Below are positions 35,034 to 45,004 of a DNA stretch of 64,000 bases, piece by piece. How positions within the stretch are numbered: position 1 is the first letter of the stretch; each line of letters begins with the position of its first letter. Source of the stretch: Euphorbia lathyris (taxonomy: Eukaryota > Streptophyta > Magnoliopsida > Malpighiales > Euphorbiaceae); NCBI RefSeq assembly GCF_963576675.1, contig NC_088910.1, forward strand, positions 107,350,807 to 107,414,806. The letters run 5' to 3'. The position numbers were made by a program, and so were the translations under genes. The notes below the pieces were generated by a model. The model worked only from the letters and a program-made list of their open reading frames with translations, was not told the origin of the DNA and did no database searches.

Positions 35034-37244
35034 CTAAATGATAATAGGGCCATCTTCTTTTGTGCTTCCTTCGCCCCCAACGCTCACTTGAGGGTCTTTC
35101 TTCTCCACAGTCAGGGATCCGCCTTCAAGAGATACTTCCTTATCCCCTTTTTGTTCAGAATCAGCTTTGGATGGCATCTCCTGGAGGTCATCCAGCGCAA
35201 CTGTGGTAGAAGGTTTGACGTCCGGTAGGGTTCCCTTCATCCATTTTCGCACATAGTTGCGAAGGTACTCCTTGGCATTGGGCATCTTCTTGAACCTTGC
35301 CACATCTTCCGGTTCGGGGACAGTGAACTCAGGATCTGTGAAATCAACTTCAGGATGGGATAAAGAGAAGTACGCCATAAGCATCTCTCCATAAAAGAAG
35401 GCTTGTTCGCCCGCTCTGTATTCCGCTTCCCCAAGAGCATCTTCATGGCTTTTAGCATCAGAAGCTATTTTTGCCTTCAGGTTTTGTATCTCCTCGTCTC
35501 GGAGGACTAAGGCAGCGGTAGCGGAGGCTAGGTTCGCGTTGGCAGTGGCAATAGTGGAATTGGCATTTGCTATCTCTTTCTCTAGCTTTTCAATAGTTGC
35601 CCTATTCGCCACATTCTGAAGAACTCCATTCTCCAGAGTGCGCAAACGAGCATACAGCTGAGAAAAAACAAAAGGATTTAGCCTAAGAACGAAACAAATC
35701 ATCACATTCTTTTAAAAACTCACCGAAAGAAGCTCAGACTTTCCCTTATGGACGTGGATCGATTCAGGAATTTGGTCATAATCCTTTTGTACTTCTCCTA
35801 CCTGTCCTAAAGCTTCGTCCATGTCATTTAAAAGAGATTCATTCTCAAAAGTTCCTTGAACCCCAAACTTGGCGGACCAATATCCGCCGATATCAGGCTT
35901 CGCCATCTGCTTAAATAGGAAAAACCATACGCCGCTTTAAAATCAGATGAGCAGGAAACAAAATCAAGAGACTAATTACCTAAGCCACTTTCTCAGTAGG
36001 TTTGGCGGATTTAATCGCGTCCGCCATTATCTTGGTACTCCCAACATTATTGGGCCGCCTCTTCTTTAGAGGCAGATCGATAGCCATCTCCATAGGGCGT
36101 TTGCCCGTATCAGGTTGAGGGTTAGCCGCCTGATTTTTCTTGCAGGCTTCCTCTTCTTGAAACATCCTGCGCGTCTTTGCAAGAGCACGATTTACCTTAG
36201 ACACACCCTTGTCAAAGAAGATATCAGAATAATTAAAGCTCCTGAATTATACAAAGTACCTTGATCAAACTGAGTAATTTTTGAATAAATGAATTGATCC
36301 TCCACTCGGCGGATCAGAGGAATGTCACTCATCATGAAGGCTAAGGCATCCGCATACGTCCATGCATCCGCCTTAATTTGCTTCATGAGATCCGCCACCT
36401 TTTCATCACTGTGTGTTAAGATTCGCATATCGCCCGCCATGTGTAGCGGACGAGAATTCCAGACAGAAGGAAAACCTAACGGGTCATCCTCCTTTATCTT
36501 CACGTAGAAAAAACTCTCGTCCCAACTATGAACGTTGGACATTTTGTCGTAAAAGGGTGAATAAACACCAAATTTAGCAAATGTAAGATAAGACTCCGAC
36601 TTCCTCCTTGAGGGTTTGTGAAAAGCTCTAAAGATTCGGCCATTATACACTACACCTAAATTTGATGCAAGATAACAATCTAACGCCATGTCAAGCCAGC
36701 CGTTGGGGTGTAGCTGGCTGACAGCGATGTCAAAATACGAGAGGATATCCGCCAACATCTGAGGAAGAGGAAGGCAAAACCCTCTCTCAATATGACTACA
36801 AAATACAGTAAAGAAGCCCACCGGCGGATTGGAGGGGCGTTGATGAGAAGCTGGGAGTTGGGTTTCGTAATTTTTGATCCACGGAAAGCGATCCGATAGA
36901 CTCGCCAAATCCATGGCACTCATACGAGACGAAGTAGACTCCGCTCGAGGATTCTTTTTTCTAACAGGAACAGAAGAAGAGGCCATTAAACCCAGAAACC
37001 GGTTACGGGCACCGGCCGGGGTAAAACCGGAAAAGAAAGATGGGTTTCCGGTGGAACGAGTCTGGTAAGGGTTACGCGCCGAGTTATTGAACTCAGTCGA
37101 ACCAGAATTAATCTCGCTGACAGAAGATTGGGAGTTTTCCGACGAGGATGTGGTCCAACTAAAATCTAGTTCGATCTTGGGAGAAGGCGTCGAATTAAAG
37201 AGCTCGGAAGTTGACCCAGAGGATGAAGATGAACTTCTAAACAT
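35034..37244 (-). pseudogene. Tat antisense gene, three exons, gypsy-type transposon family (PF04195-like)
   Basis: This minus-strand gene lies inside a plus-strand retrotransposon. Exon 1 (37244-35980) has a Ser-rich N-terminus followed by a domain with ERGFCLPLPQMLADIL, QLHPNGWLDM and SESYLTFAKFGVYSPF. These match my memory of the plant 'putative gypsy type transposon' family. Two GT-AG introns follow: 35979-35907 (73 nt, GTAATT to AAGCAG) and 35723-35658 (66 nt, GTGAGT to TTCTCAG). Both are phase 0, giving exon 2 (35906-35724) and exon 3 (35657-35034). Exon 3 encodes a coiled coil (LEKEIANANSTIATANANLA) and an acidic tail. Two lesions are visible: a one-base loss in a T run near 36235, and TAG as the last codon of exon 1. 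The molecular function of such antisense proteins is not established. Confidence 0.78.
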
Positions 37245-37516
37245 TCAGAGTAAAAGAAAAGGCACTTACATGGAAATGTAGAAGCTTGAGTAGGATCTTT
37301 GAAGTTTCTGAGGAAAAGCTTCGAAAACGGGAGGAAATGGAAAATGAGAAAGGAAGAGAAACTCCGGAAGATGAAAGATGGTTTTTGAAACGTTCCTAGG
37401 GCCGTGTGCTATTACACGTGTCGATCATCAAAGGACGTTGAACAGAGTGCACATTAAATGCGGAAGCATAAGACGGCGCGCAGAAGTCGAAAAGCCCTAA
37501 AGGACTTTAAAGGCAT
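37245..37516 (-). other. Upstream region of the antisense gene
   Basis: The 270 bases between the antisense start codon and the polypurine tract are noncoding. The antisense promoter must lie here or in the adjoining 3' LTR. I see no convincing minus-strand TATA box. Confidence 0.4.
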
Positions 37517-37536
37517 TTTTTTGGGGGGGGGGCTTC
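37517..37536 (+). promoter_or_regulatory. Polypurine tract of the Tat element
   Basis: A T run followed by nine or more G residues, ending a few bases before the 3' LTR. Confidence 0.75.
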
Positions 37537-38015
37537 TGATAACATTAGGATATTATCATAAGGACCGAAAGGGGTAATTACCTTAAGATATGCCACGTAG
37601 CAAAGGAAGCCGTCTGGCGGATCATCCTAGATCAGCTCTAAGAGATCCGTCGGCGGATCTCTTAGGCGAATCTCTCCATTTACCTAGGTAACGGCTGGCC
37701 GCCGTCTCGGCCATAAATGATTATTAAATGAATCATTAAATAGTCTCAAACCGCCAAATTAAGAGTAACTTGTAACCACCATTAAATGAGCATTAATGGA
37801 GGCTTTCTAGTTACCTAGGGGTTACGAATTCCTCAACTATATATAGCCTACCTTTCCATACTATCAAGGTACACTTACTCTTATATTCTCTAAGCTTCAT
37901 CAATATAGTTTATTCTCCCTATATTCTACTGACTTTAGCATCGGAGTGTCCCCGGCCGATCCCAACGGCGCCTCCTAGGGACGTGATCCGATCAGAAGTT
38001 TCTCTTCTGTTATCA
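37537..38015 (+). repeat. Tat element 3' LTR (479 bp)
   Basis: Same length as the 5' LTR with about six substitutions. It has the same inverted repeat at 37639-37664. TAACC follows directly. Confidence 0.95.
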
Positions 38016-38253
38016 TAACCCAACAATGTATGAATCATATAGTTGATGTGATTGATTACACGAATCTACCCTATCGAATGAAGCTAGCTTGTTGAGTCAC
38101 TGAAGGCGAAACTTCACTAGGTAGGATCTTAGCTAGCTAAAGAGCTTGTGAAATTCTTCAAATTAGAATAGAGGGTTATTAATTTGATAAAAATAGTGGG
38201 AGCAATTTACTCATGCAAAGTCCTATATGTTTAAATTGAATACTTAAAACAAA
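38016..38253 (+). mobile_element. Old copia leader fragment, piece 4
   Basis: Resumes the array leader match exactly where piece 3 stopped (GTGATTGATTACACGAATCT, AGTGGGAGCAA). This confirms that the Tat element is nested in the old copia copy. It ends with TAAAACAAA, the left target duplication of the next MITE. Confidence 0.85.
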
Positions 38254-39042
38254 GGGTAAATAATTATAAGGTCCTTATATTTTTACCTAATATATTACTT
38301 AGTCCACCTATTTTTAGAAATAATTATATAGGCCTTCAATTTTTGTTTTTGTCAACTCTTTAGTCCTTATGTTTGGGTCAATGGTCAAACTATGCTAAAT
38401 AAATTTTAAAATACCAAAATTACCCTTATTTTATGTTTTAAATAAAGGATCTATTTTTTCTATTATATGTTTTTTTTTCTCTTTTTTCCTACATAATCAT
38501 AAACTCTCCAATATAAAGTAATTAATTTATTAATTTTTATATAATTATAGAACTTTAATTTAATAAAGTAAAATTTATTGACTAAAAAATGAATGAAAAA
38601 TATTTCAAAAATTATTAAAATAGGAGTAAGACTATCATTTTAAAACAAAATTACAACTCTAATAAATTTTATAACAAATATGATTTTTAAAAAATTATAA
38701 AAAATTTATGATAATATTTAATGTTAGTTTAAAGATATTATATTAAAAAATAAAGAAAAAAATAATTACAATTTAAGAAAATTAATAATATATTTTTTCA
38801 AATATATTAATTTCGGTGTATATGTAGTTCAAAAACTTCATTAAAACTAATTAGATTAAATTTGAAACTAAAAGATAATTTTTTTTTATGTATATAACTA
38901 GGGGCAATTTTGGACTTTCATTTACAAAAACAAATGAAAAGACTAAAGAATTGATTAAAATAAAACTTAATGACCTTATACTAATATGATGGACTTACTA
39001 GTGTGCTAAGTAAAAATTTAAGGACCTTATAATTATTTACCC
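38254..39042. mobile_element. Mutator-like MITE, 9-bp target duplication
   Basis: The element is 789 bp and very AT-rich, with terminal inverted repeats of over 30 bp beginning GGGTAAATAATTATAAGG; the two ends differ at about one position. TAAAACAAA is exactly duplicated at 38245-38253 and 39043-39051. A 9-bp duplication and G-starting ends fit Mutator-like elements. No transposase is present. Confidence 0.9.
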
Positions 39043-39260
39043 TAAAACAAATGAATAATATTCGTCACTCTATTTCACTCTCAAGTTAAAGTAAATACTC
39101 TAAATCATTATATCTAAAATGGATCTACGCAAATATTTTTAACCGATAACAAATTGAATGGTTCAAATTTCACTAACTGGTTTTAGCAACCTCAAAATTG
39201 TTTTGATGTCTCGAAATGATTGGACATGTATTAGATACATTGACACCCAAGAGGCCCATA
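39043..39260 (+). pseudogene. Old copia leader end and gag start, piece 5
   Basis: After the MITE the old copy continues into the leader end and a decayed gag start. CGATAACAAATTGAATGGTT corresponds to the NKLNGSNF part of the array gag. A stop (TAG) and other changes follow quickly. Confidence 0.82.
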
Positions 39261-39934
39261 CTGTTCGCCCTAGTAATTGACTTTCTTCGTTATATAGCAC
39301 ATTTTCTCCTTTAGCCTTAGGCTGAGCAGAGGTGAACCTCGGGCGAGGAAGACATTATCCAATCCTTCAAAATTGTTTTCAAGTTTGGAAAAGATTGGGT
39401 ATGTAGTAAGATCGATACCACCATGCCATATCAACTAGTTGGTCTAGCACAAGCATTTCAGGTTTGTTTCATATATATATTTGATTTAATTGATTTTAGA
39501 TTTCTGTTGTATTTGAATTGAATTGAATTGTTTTACTTGTTTGAATACTCGAGGTATGGAAGGCGCCTCCTAAATTCAATATGGCAAGAGACGGTGGCGT
39601 ACTCACACGCTTAAGTAGATGGATAATAGCAAAAAATCCAACATTTAAAAAAGCATCAGATGTTGTGTAGCCGACTGAAAAATATGAGTACAATTTGCAC
39701 ACATTTCACATATGAGTACAATTTTCACACAATGAAATATAAGTACAATTTGAAATATACACAAAATGAAATATGACTACAATTTTCACATAATGAGTAT
39801 AATGAGTTCAATGAGATATACACAAAATTAAAGTTTCACACAATGAGTTCAATGACGTCAAAAGTATATTACATCACATCCTAGAACTTAGAGAACTTGC
39901 TACTATACTTAGAGAGTGACTTTTATTGGTAGCC
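39261..39934 (+). other. Second gag-start echo and short repeats
   Basis: A second, independent match to the same gag codons (region of KIVLKFDKI and LDTSIPP) occurs at about 39360-39425, so the old gag start is present twice in different states of decay. Between 39700 and 39870 short words (ACACAATGA, GAGTTCAATGA, GTACAATTT) recur without a clean period. No intact gene. Confidence 0.5.
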
Positions 39935-40977
39935 ATGATGACAATTCAACCTAGTGGCCAATATCTCCACATCGGCTACATGTTCTTGGAACTGGAACTT
40001 TACCTTGTGATGGTCTTCTATTCTGACTTCTTAATCGATCGACAGGTGTAGAGCCTTTTACAGGAGGGAGAACTTTCATAGGAGGATCACAGTTTATCTA
40101 TTCCAACTGGGGTTTGACTAGGTATATAAACTGAGCGTAGGATAATTTAAACACGTTGTTGGGTAAGAACTATCCACCCATTGGTATGCATTACTCAGTC
40201 GATGGTCACACGCAACATTGCATACATGTTTATAAAAATCTGAGAGAGTTACCATTTCCTACACGTGCATGTTCTTACACTTAAGTCCACAACTCCCCCT
40301 TCTGTTCGATCTCCGATCTGAAATGTGGGGGTGTTTATTCCATTAAACATACACATGATAATTTTATAAATATGACTTATCATCATTTTTTCAGCCTGAT
40401 GTGACAAATGTGTTTGTCATGATCCTGAAAGTCGAAGTTGTTATATTAATATATGTATAACATTCAAGTTTCATAAATTACAATATATGAAATGTGTACC
40501 TGCTAATTGTTTTGTCTCGTAAAACCATCGTTGTAGAGTAGCTCTAATATACTCTACGAATATTGTGATAGGTAAACGTCTTCCTACCACCATAACGGCG
40601 TTCCATGATTCTACTATAGTTATGGTCATCATGTTATACCGACGAGTATGAAAATATGCACGTGACCATTTCTCGATGTCGGCTTGCTCTAAATATTATG
40701 TTGTGGGGCCATATAGTTGCCGAAGTCGAGAAAATGCCTCGTTAAAATAAAAAAACTCTATATAAGTTTTAGTAGCTCGTAGTACAGATCATCTATCTTT
40801 CTAATTTTCCAAAATTTGGCTTTTACATTCATTCTCAGATGTTGATAACAACACCCATATGTATCACATTTGGGAACACTAAATTCATGGAATAATCAAT
40901 TCCCATGTGCCTATCCGAAATTATGGAGAAATTCTCTATGACCCCAATACATTCTTTAAGCTTGGTAGTAAACCAAG

Positions 40978-42903
40978 TGTTGGTCCCTAATAAGGAAGAT
41001 TAGTTCTAAAAGGGAGGGGGATGAATAAAACTATTGAGTAATCTATACCTTTAAAAACATTTCTTACTCAAATAAATATAACGCAGAGGGTAACTTGAGT
41101 ATTAGAGGCAACTTCAGTCTATTGAGCTTTTTAGAAATTCAGTTTACTAAGATTGGATCAACTTCTGATGATTCCTAAATGTCAATTTTATTAGAGGTTC
41201 TAAAGATTTATAACATATGCACAGTTCATTGAATATTCAAAGTGTTAATGTGTGAGATAAATTCAAAGTATAGAATAATTCAGTAGAAGTAAAGGCAAAC
41301 ACAAGGGAAAGAAATACTCAGCAGATTTATACTGGTTCGGCCTCTTGCCTACGTCTAGTCTTCAGAATACCTTCTTCTGAGCTTTAATCCACTATCGATC
41401 TCTTTCGAAGGTAAAGAATAAACCTTTATAGAATAGCCTAAGTTTGAATGAAGTACCTTCCTTCACTCAACACTTTTCTTACTCAATTCACTATTTGCTA
41501 CTTATAACCCAAGCAACAAATAACTACTGATTTACAATCGAAAGATTATAATTTCTTCAGATAAGAAATGTGTTGAAACTAAACTCTCTTTAGTGAAGTA
41601 CACAAATATGAACTTGATTTGTGTATTGCACTTTGCTCTGTTTTTAGCTTTTACAAAATATCTCGTATTCGCTTGAATTTCGTTGTTTGAATTTGAGGCA
41701 GAGATTCAAACTAGTGTTTGAATCCAGAAGGAGACCGTTGCGAAGAAACAACTTCTATACTTCTTTAGAGCTTCTGGTTCCTCTATTGAATTTGCCAAAT
41801 AAGGAAACTAACTGTTTCAGACTCAGAAGATCGTTGACCTTTAAGAAGTTCATCTATTGATCTTCTCTAGTGTTTGATCTTGCAGGTTGTAGGCTAGAAC
41901 ATTTCCGTTTTGGTGATTATAAAGAGAGATGGGTGATTTCCAGGGCTATAAATGAGCCGAGCCGCTCATGAGAGGCTCGGTGGGCTCGATTAAAGCTCGG
42001 CTCGAGTCGATTTGTAAATGAGCCATTCATGAGCACGATTTATTGGCTCGATTCGTATATGAGTCGAGCTTGAGCATGCCAAAGCTCAGCTCGAAAGCTC
42101 GCAAGCAGGATCGATTATAACATTTATGAACAAATTTTAGTTTTGTGTTAGTTCACATATATCTAAACTTAATAGTATTTCATTTGCTATTAAATGAGTT
42201 CGTTCACAAAAATAATAAATGAGTAATGGACGAAATATTTGTAAACATCTTGTTTATTTATTCACAAACTTTGTTTATGAGCTTGTTTATATACACAATT
42301 AAAGAGCTATTTGCAAGAAAACTTGATAAATATAATTAACAACTTACTCGCAAACAATTTATGGTTAGATAATTGTCATAATGAACCAAGTTCAAAAAGG
42401 ATTTTGGGCTTGAAACAAGCTCGAAGCTCAGCTTGAGCTCGTTTAATTTCTAATAAACTAAGCTGAGCTTAAGCAAGCCAAAGCTTGGCTTGGGCTCCAG
42501 CTTGTTAATTTTATAGCGACCAAGCTTGTTTAGGCCAAAGCTTGGCTCAGCTCGGCTTGACTCGGCTCGATTATAGTAAAGATGAATGTCTTCTGTGTTT
42601 TATCCAAAATGGGAAAGCTGTTGGGGAATATGACGTAGTTGTCTTCTTCTGACTTTGGATTGAGCTTGCCTCTGATTCCGGGCTTGGGCTTGGCTTCTGA
42701 CTTGTCCTTTAATTCGCTAAAGGCCTTTTTGCTTTCTTTTATATAGATGTAGCCTAATATGCTTTATACATTTTTTAACACTTAAACAAAATTGTTAGAT
42801 GATAAGGACATATTTAATTCCGAATTTTAATTACTTAAGGGATCTAATTCCTTAATTGTAATTTTTATCATAATCAAAACTTCATCAAAATTGGGTTTCA
42901 ACA
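40978..42903. repeat. Solo LTR with 5-bp target duplication CCAAG
   Basis: It begins TGTTGGTCCC and ends TTTCAACA. CCAAG is duplicated exactly at 40973-40977 and 42904-42908, and no internal retrotransposon sequence is present. Without the MITE inside it the LTR is about 1.29 kb. The TTTATACTGGTTCGGC word near 41325 is common in large plant copia LTRs. The interrupted sequence on both sides is the MULE transposase. Confidence 0.85.
41941..42576. mobile_element. hAT-like MITE rich in GGCTCG words
   Basis: The left end CAGGGCTATAAATGAGCCG pairs imperfectly with the right end around CGGCTCGATTATAG. The body contains many GAGCCGAGC/GCTCGGCTC words near both ends, a pattern known from plant hAT-type MITEs. 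Length is about 636 bp. I could not find a clean 8-bp duplication, so the right end may be eroded. It lies inside the solo LTR. Confidence 0.7.
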
Positions 42904-43449
42904 CCAAGTTCATGCCTCATTGCTTTCATTTGGTCCAACCCCAAAAGCAATAGGATAAAATCAGTCCTATTTCTTCTTCTTCTTTCTTCATCATCCTCTT
43001 CATAGATACTTAATGATACAAAGTCAGCTCGTGCATTAGTTTCAGGAACACCTTCACGACGAGATTATTTATAAGGGATATATTGTTCTTCATATGCCGT
43101 TTCTTCATTTGCATCATCATCATCATTAAAGTTATAATGATCCCAAATATCTTCTTCATATACCGTTTCTTTAAGGACAAAAAATGAATTTGAGTTAATA
43201 TCATCTCAACCAGGGTTAGATGTGAGGTTGAAATCTGTGACCTTTTCTTTGCCTGACTGATGAGTGTCAACTTTAATGGTGGTGTCAACTTCAACATCAC
43301 AACTTGATATGTTCTCATAGCTCGCGGTAGTTGTGCATCTATTGTTCGTTGTTCAAAATTAACATATAGTGGGATAATATCGTTTGGATTCATCCGGAAA
43401 TAGTCTATGAAACACTCAACATCACTATCAACAATCAGTTCTTCGCTCA

Positions 43450-44866
43450 GTTTCTAGAATGACAGATGGATCACGCCTACTATCAGTGATCAAATCGGAA
43501 TGACGGCTAGCCTTCGCAAGAAATCGATTGAGAAAGTTGAGGATTTTCTGCATATCGCTTGGGAAAATTTGCCGGCTTTGCCCCAAGAAACCACTTTACG
43601 AATTAAGGAAATCCAACGAGGAGGTGATGCATGAGACATTTGTGTTTGGGACCCCTCGGCTTATGGTATGTTCATTATAAAATTATTTTATGCCTGGATG
43701 CGCCCAAGATCAGTGCCGCTGAAGTGGTGCAGGTTCATTTAGAAGCCATTCATCCCGCCATCCCACTCGATGACATGCTGGAGAGAGGTTCTCGGCACTC
43801 TTTCGACTCATGATCGCCTCCGCATAAGAGGTTGCATAATAGTATCGCAATGATGCTTATGCAAGGGGGAGATGGAATCAACTAAGCATTTGTTTATCAC
43901 TTGTCCGTTTTCTTTACAGATTTGGCAAGGAATCAGAGCGTTGTTTAGACGGAGAGTTTTTAACCCACTCAGGTTCAGGCTCTATGGTGTTCGGCTATAG
44001 TCCATGGTATCTGGGTCATCTAGCTCACGTGAAACAGAGCCATTTTCGAAGAGGAAGTGCCTTGTATCTTGATAGCTCTACGACGAATATGAAGCGCTAT
44101 TAGGGAAGCTCGCTGATTTGAAGTTGGTAGTGTGTGGAATTCCATGGTTGAGAGGCAGATTTTATAGGAACTGGAGCTTACAGCACGATTACGCCGTGCC
44201 CCTCGCATCCTCCATATCTGTTGGCAACCGTCACCAATATGATGACTTAAAATCAACACAGATGCGTCTGTTACTGGAACGCTAGGAGTAGCGGGCTGCG
44301 GCGGTGTCTTCCGCTCTCATTACGGGAACTTCATGGGAGCGTTTGCATTCCCAATCGCACTATCCTTTTCTTACACCGCGGAACTCTCTGCTGCTATCCA
44401 CGCTATTAGCTTGGCTTTTGATAAGGGGTGGACCAAAATTTGGGTAGAAAGCGACTCCACTTACGTCGTTCAGACAATTCGGAGTCGAACTTTGTGAGTC
44501 TCGTGGTCACTTCAGCAGAATGGCTCTGATGCCTGCAGCAGCTTCGTCATATGACAGTAGTGGTATCACATATTTACAGGGAAGGGAATCAGGTCGCGGA
44601 TCTTCTAGCTAATTACGGCAAAACAATTACAAATTTTATCTGGTGGGATACCATTCCATCATTTTTCTTTTCTGCTATCCTCTGTAATTTAACGGGTCGG
44701 CCCATTTATAGGTTTTCCTAGCTTGTTTGCCACTATATTTTGTACTATTTTTTCGGCTTTCTTTAATAATATCGGTTCCGGATTCTTTGTTGCGGGCGGG
44801 GTGCCAACCTAGTTGAGATATCTGCCTAATTCATCCTCGGTTATTCATGTCCTAATTAAAAAATAA
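43450..44866 (+). pseudogene. LINE 3' end: zinc-binding RT tail and RNase H
   Basis: Broken plus-strand frames match the C-terminal half of plant L1-type ORF2. DICVWDPSAYGMF is followed by LGTLSTHDRLRIRG and a zf-RVT region with GEMESTKHLFITCPFSLQIW (around 43860-43930). A decayed RNase H ends in VSHIYREGNQVADLLANYG (about 44560-44620). A short A-rich tail (TTAAAAAATAAT) closes it near 44866. The endonuclease and RT are missing, consistent with 5' truncation during insertion. Confidence 0.75.
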
Positions 44867-45004
44867 TTATTCAGGTTGTTAATTAATACTCATAAATACA
44901 AATTGATTTTATAAATATTAAAACCATTATTGAAGTTATTATATACGAATATAATTAATACAAAATTTAGAATATATCAATAATTATAAATCAAAAGTAT
45001 TTGT
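44867..45004. other. Short AT-rich gap between two LINE parts
   Basis: Nothing recognisable. Confidence 0.5.

Larger units (their letters stand above)
28119..38015 (+). mobile_element. Complete Ty3/gypsy element of the Tat lineage
   Basis: The element is 9.9 kb with 479-bp LTRs at both ends and the 5-bp duplication TAACC at 28114-28118 and 38016-38020. Gag-pol is on the plus strand, followed by a 0.6-kb spacer and a spliced antisense gene. A second RNase H domain between RT/RNase H and integrase, together with the antisense gene, points to the Tat (Retand/Ogre-like) lineage. The two LTRs differ at 6 of 479 positions by eye, so insertion is recent. Stops and a frameshift nevertheless break pol. 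Confidence 0.93.
39935..43440 (-). pseudogene. Mutator-like (MULE) transposase, decayed and interrupted
   Basis: On the minus strand, broken frames give several MULE transposase landmarks in order. The N-terminal region has MNPNDIIPLYV (43010-43393). Then comes a core with LKECIGVIENFSIISDRH (about 40880-40975), followed by EKWSRAYFHTRRYNMM and ESWNAVM (about 40590-40690). LPITIFVEYIRATLQRWFYE lies at about 40500-40580. A C-terminal basic and zinc-knuckle region ends the gene (PVKGSTPVDRLRSQNRRP, CSRCGDIGH, about 39940-40065). Frameshifts and stops are frequent. A 1.9-kb solo LTR splits the core at 40978-42903. No terminal inverted repeats were found. Confidence 0.8.

Noticed and set aside
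36208..36259. A third intron in the Tat antisense gene (GTACTT to ACAAG, 52 nt)
   Set aside because: Removing it puts the following exon out of frame. Reading through with one base lost in a T run gives sensible protein (SDIFFDKGVSKVNR), so a frameshift is the better explanation.
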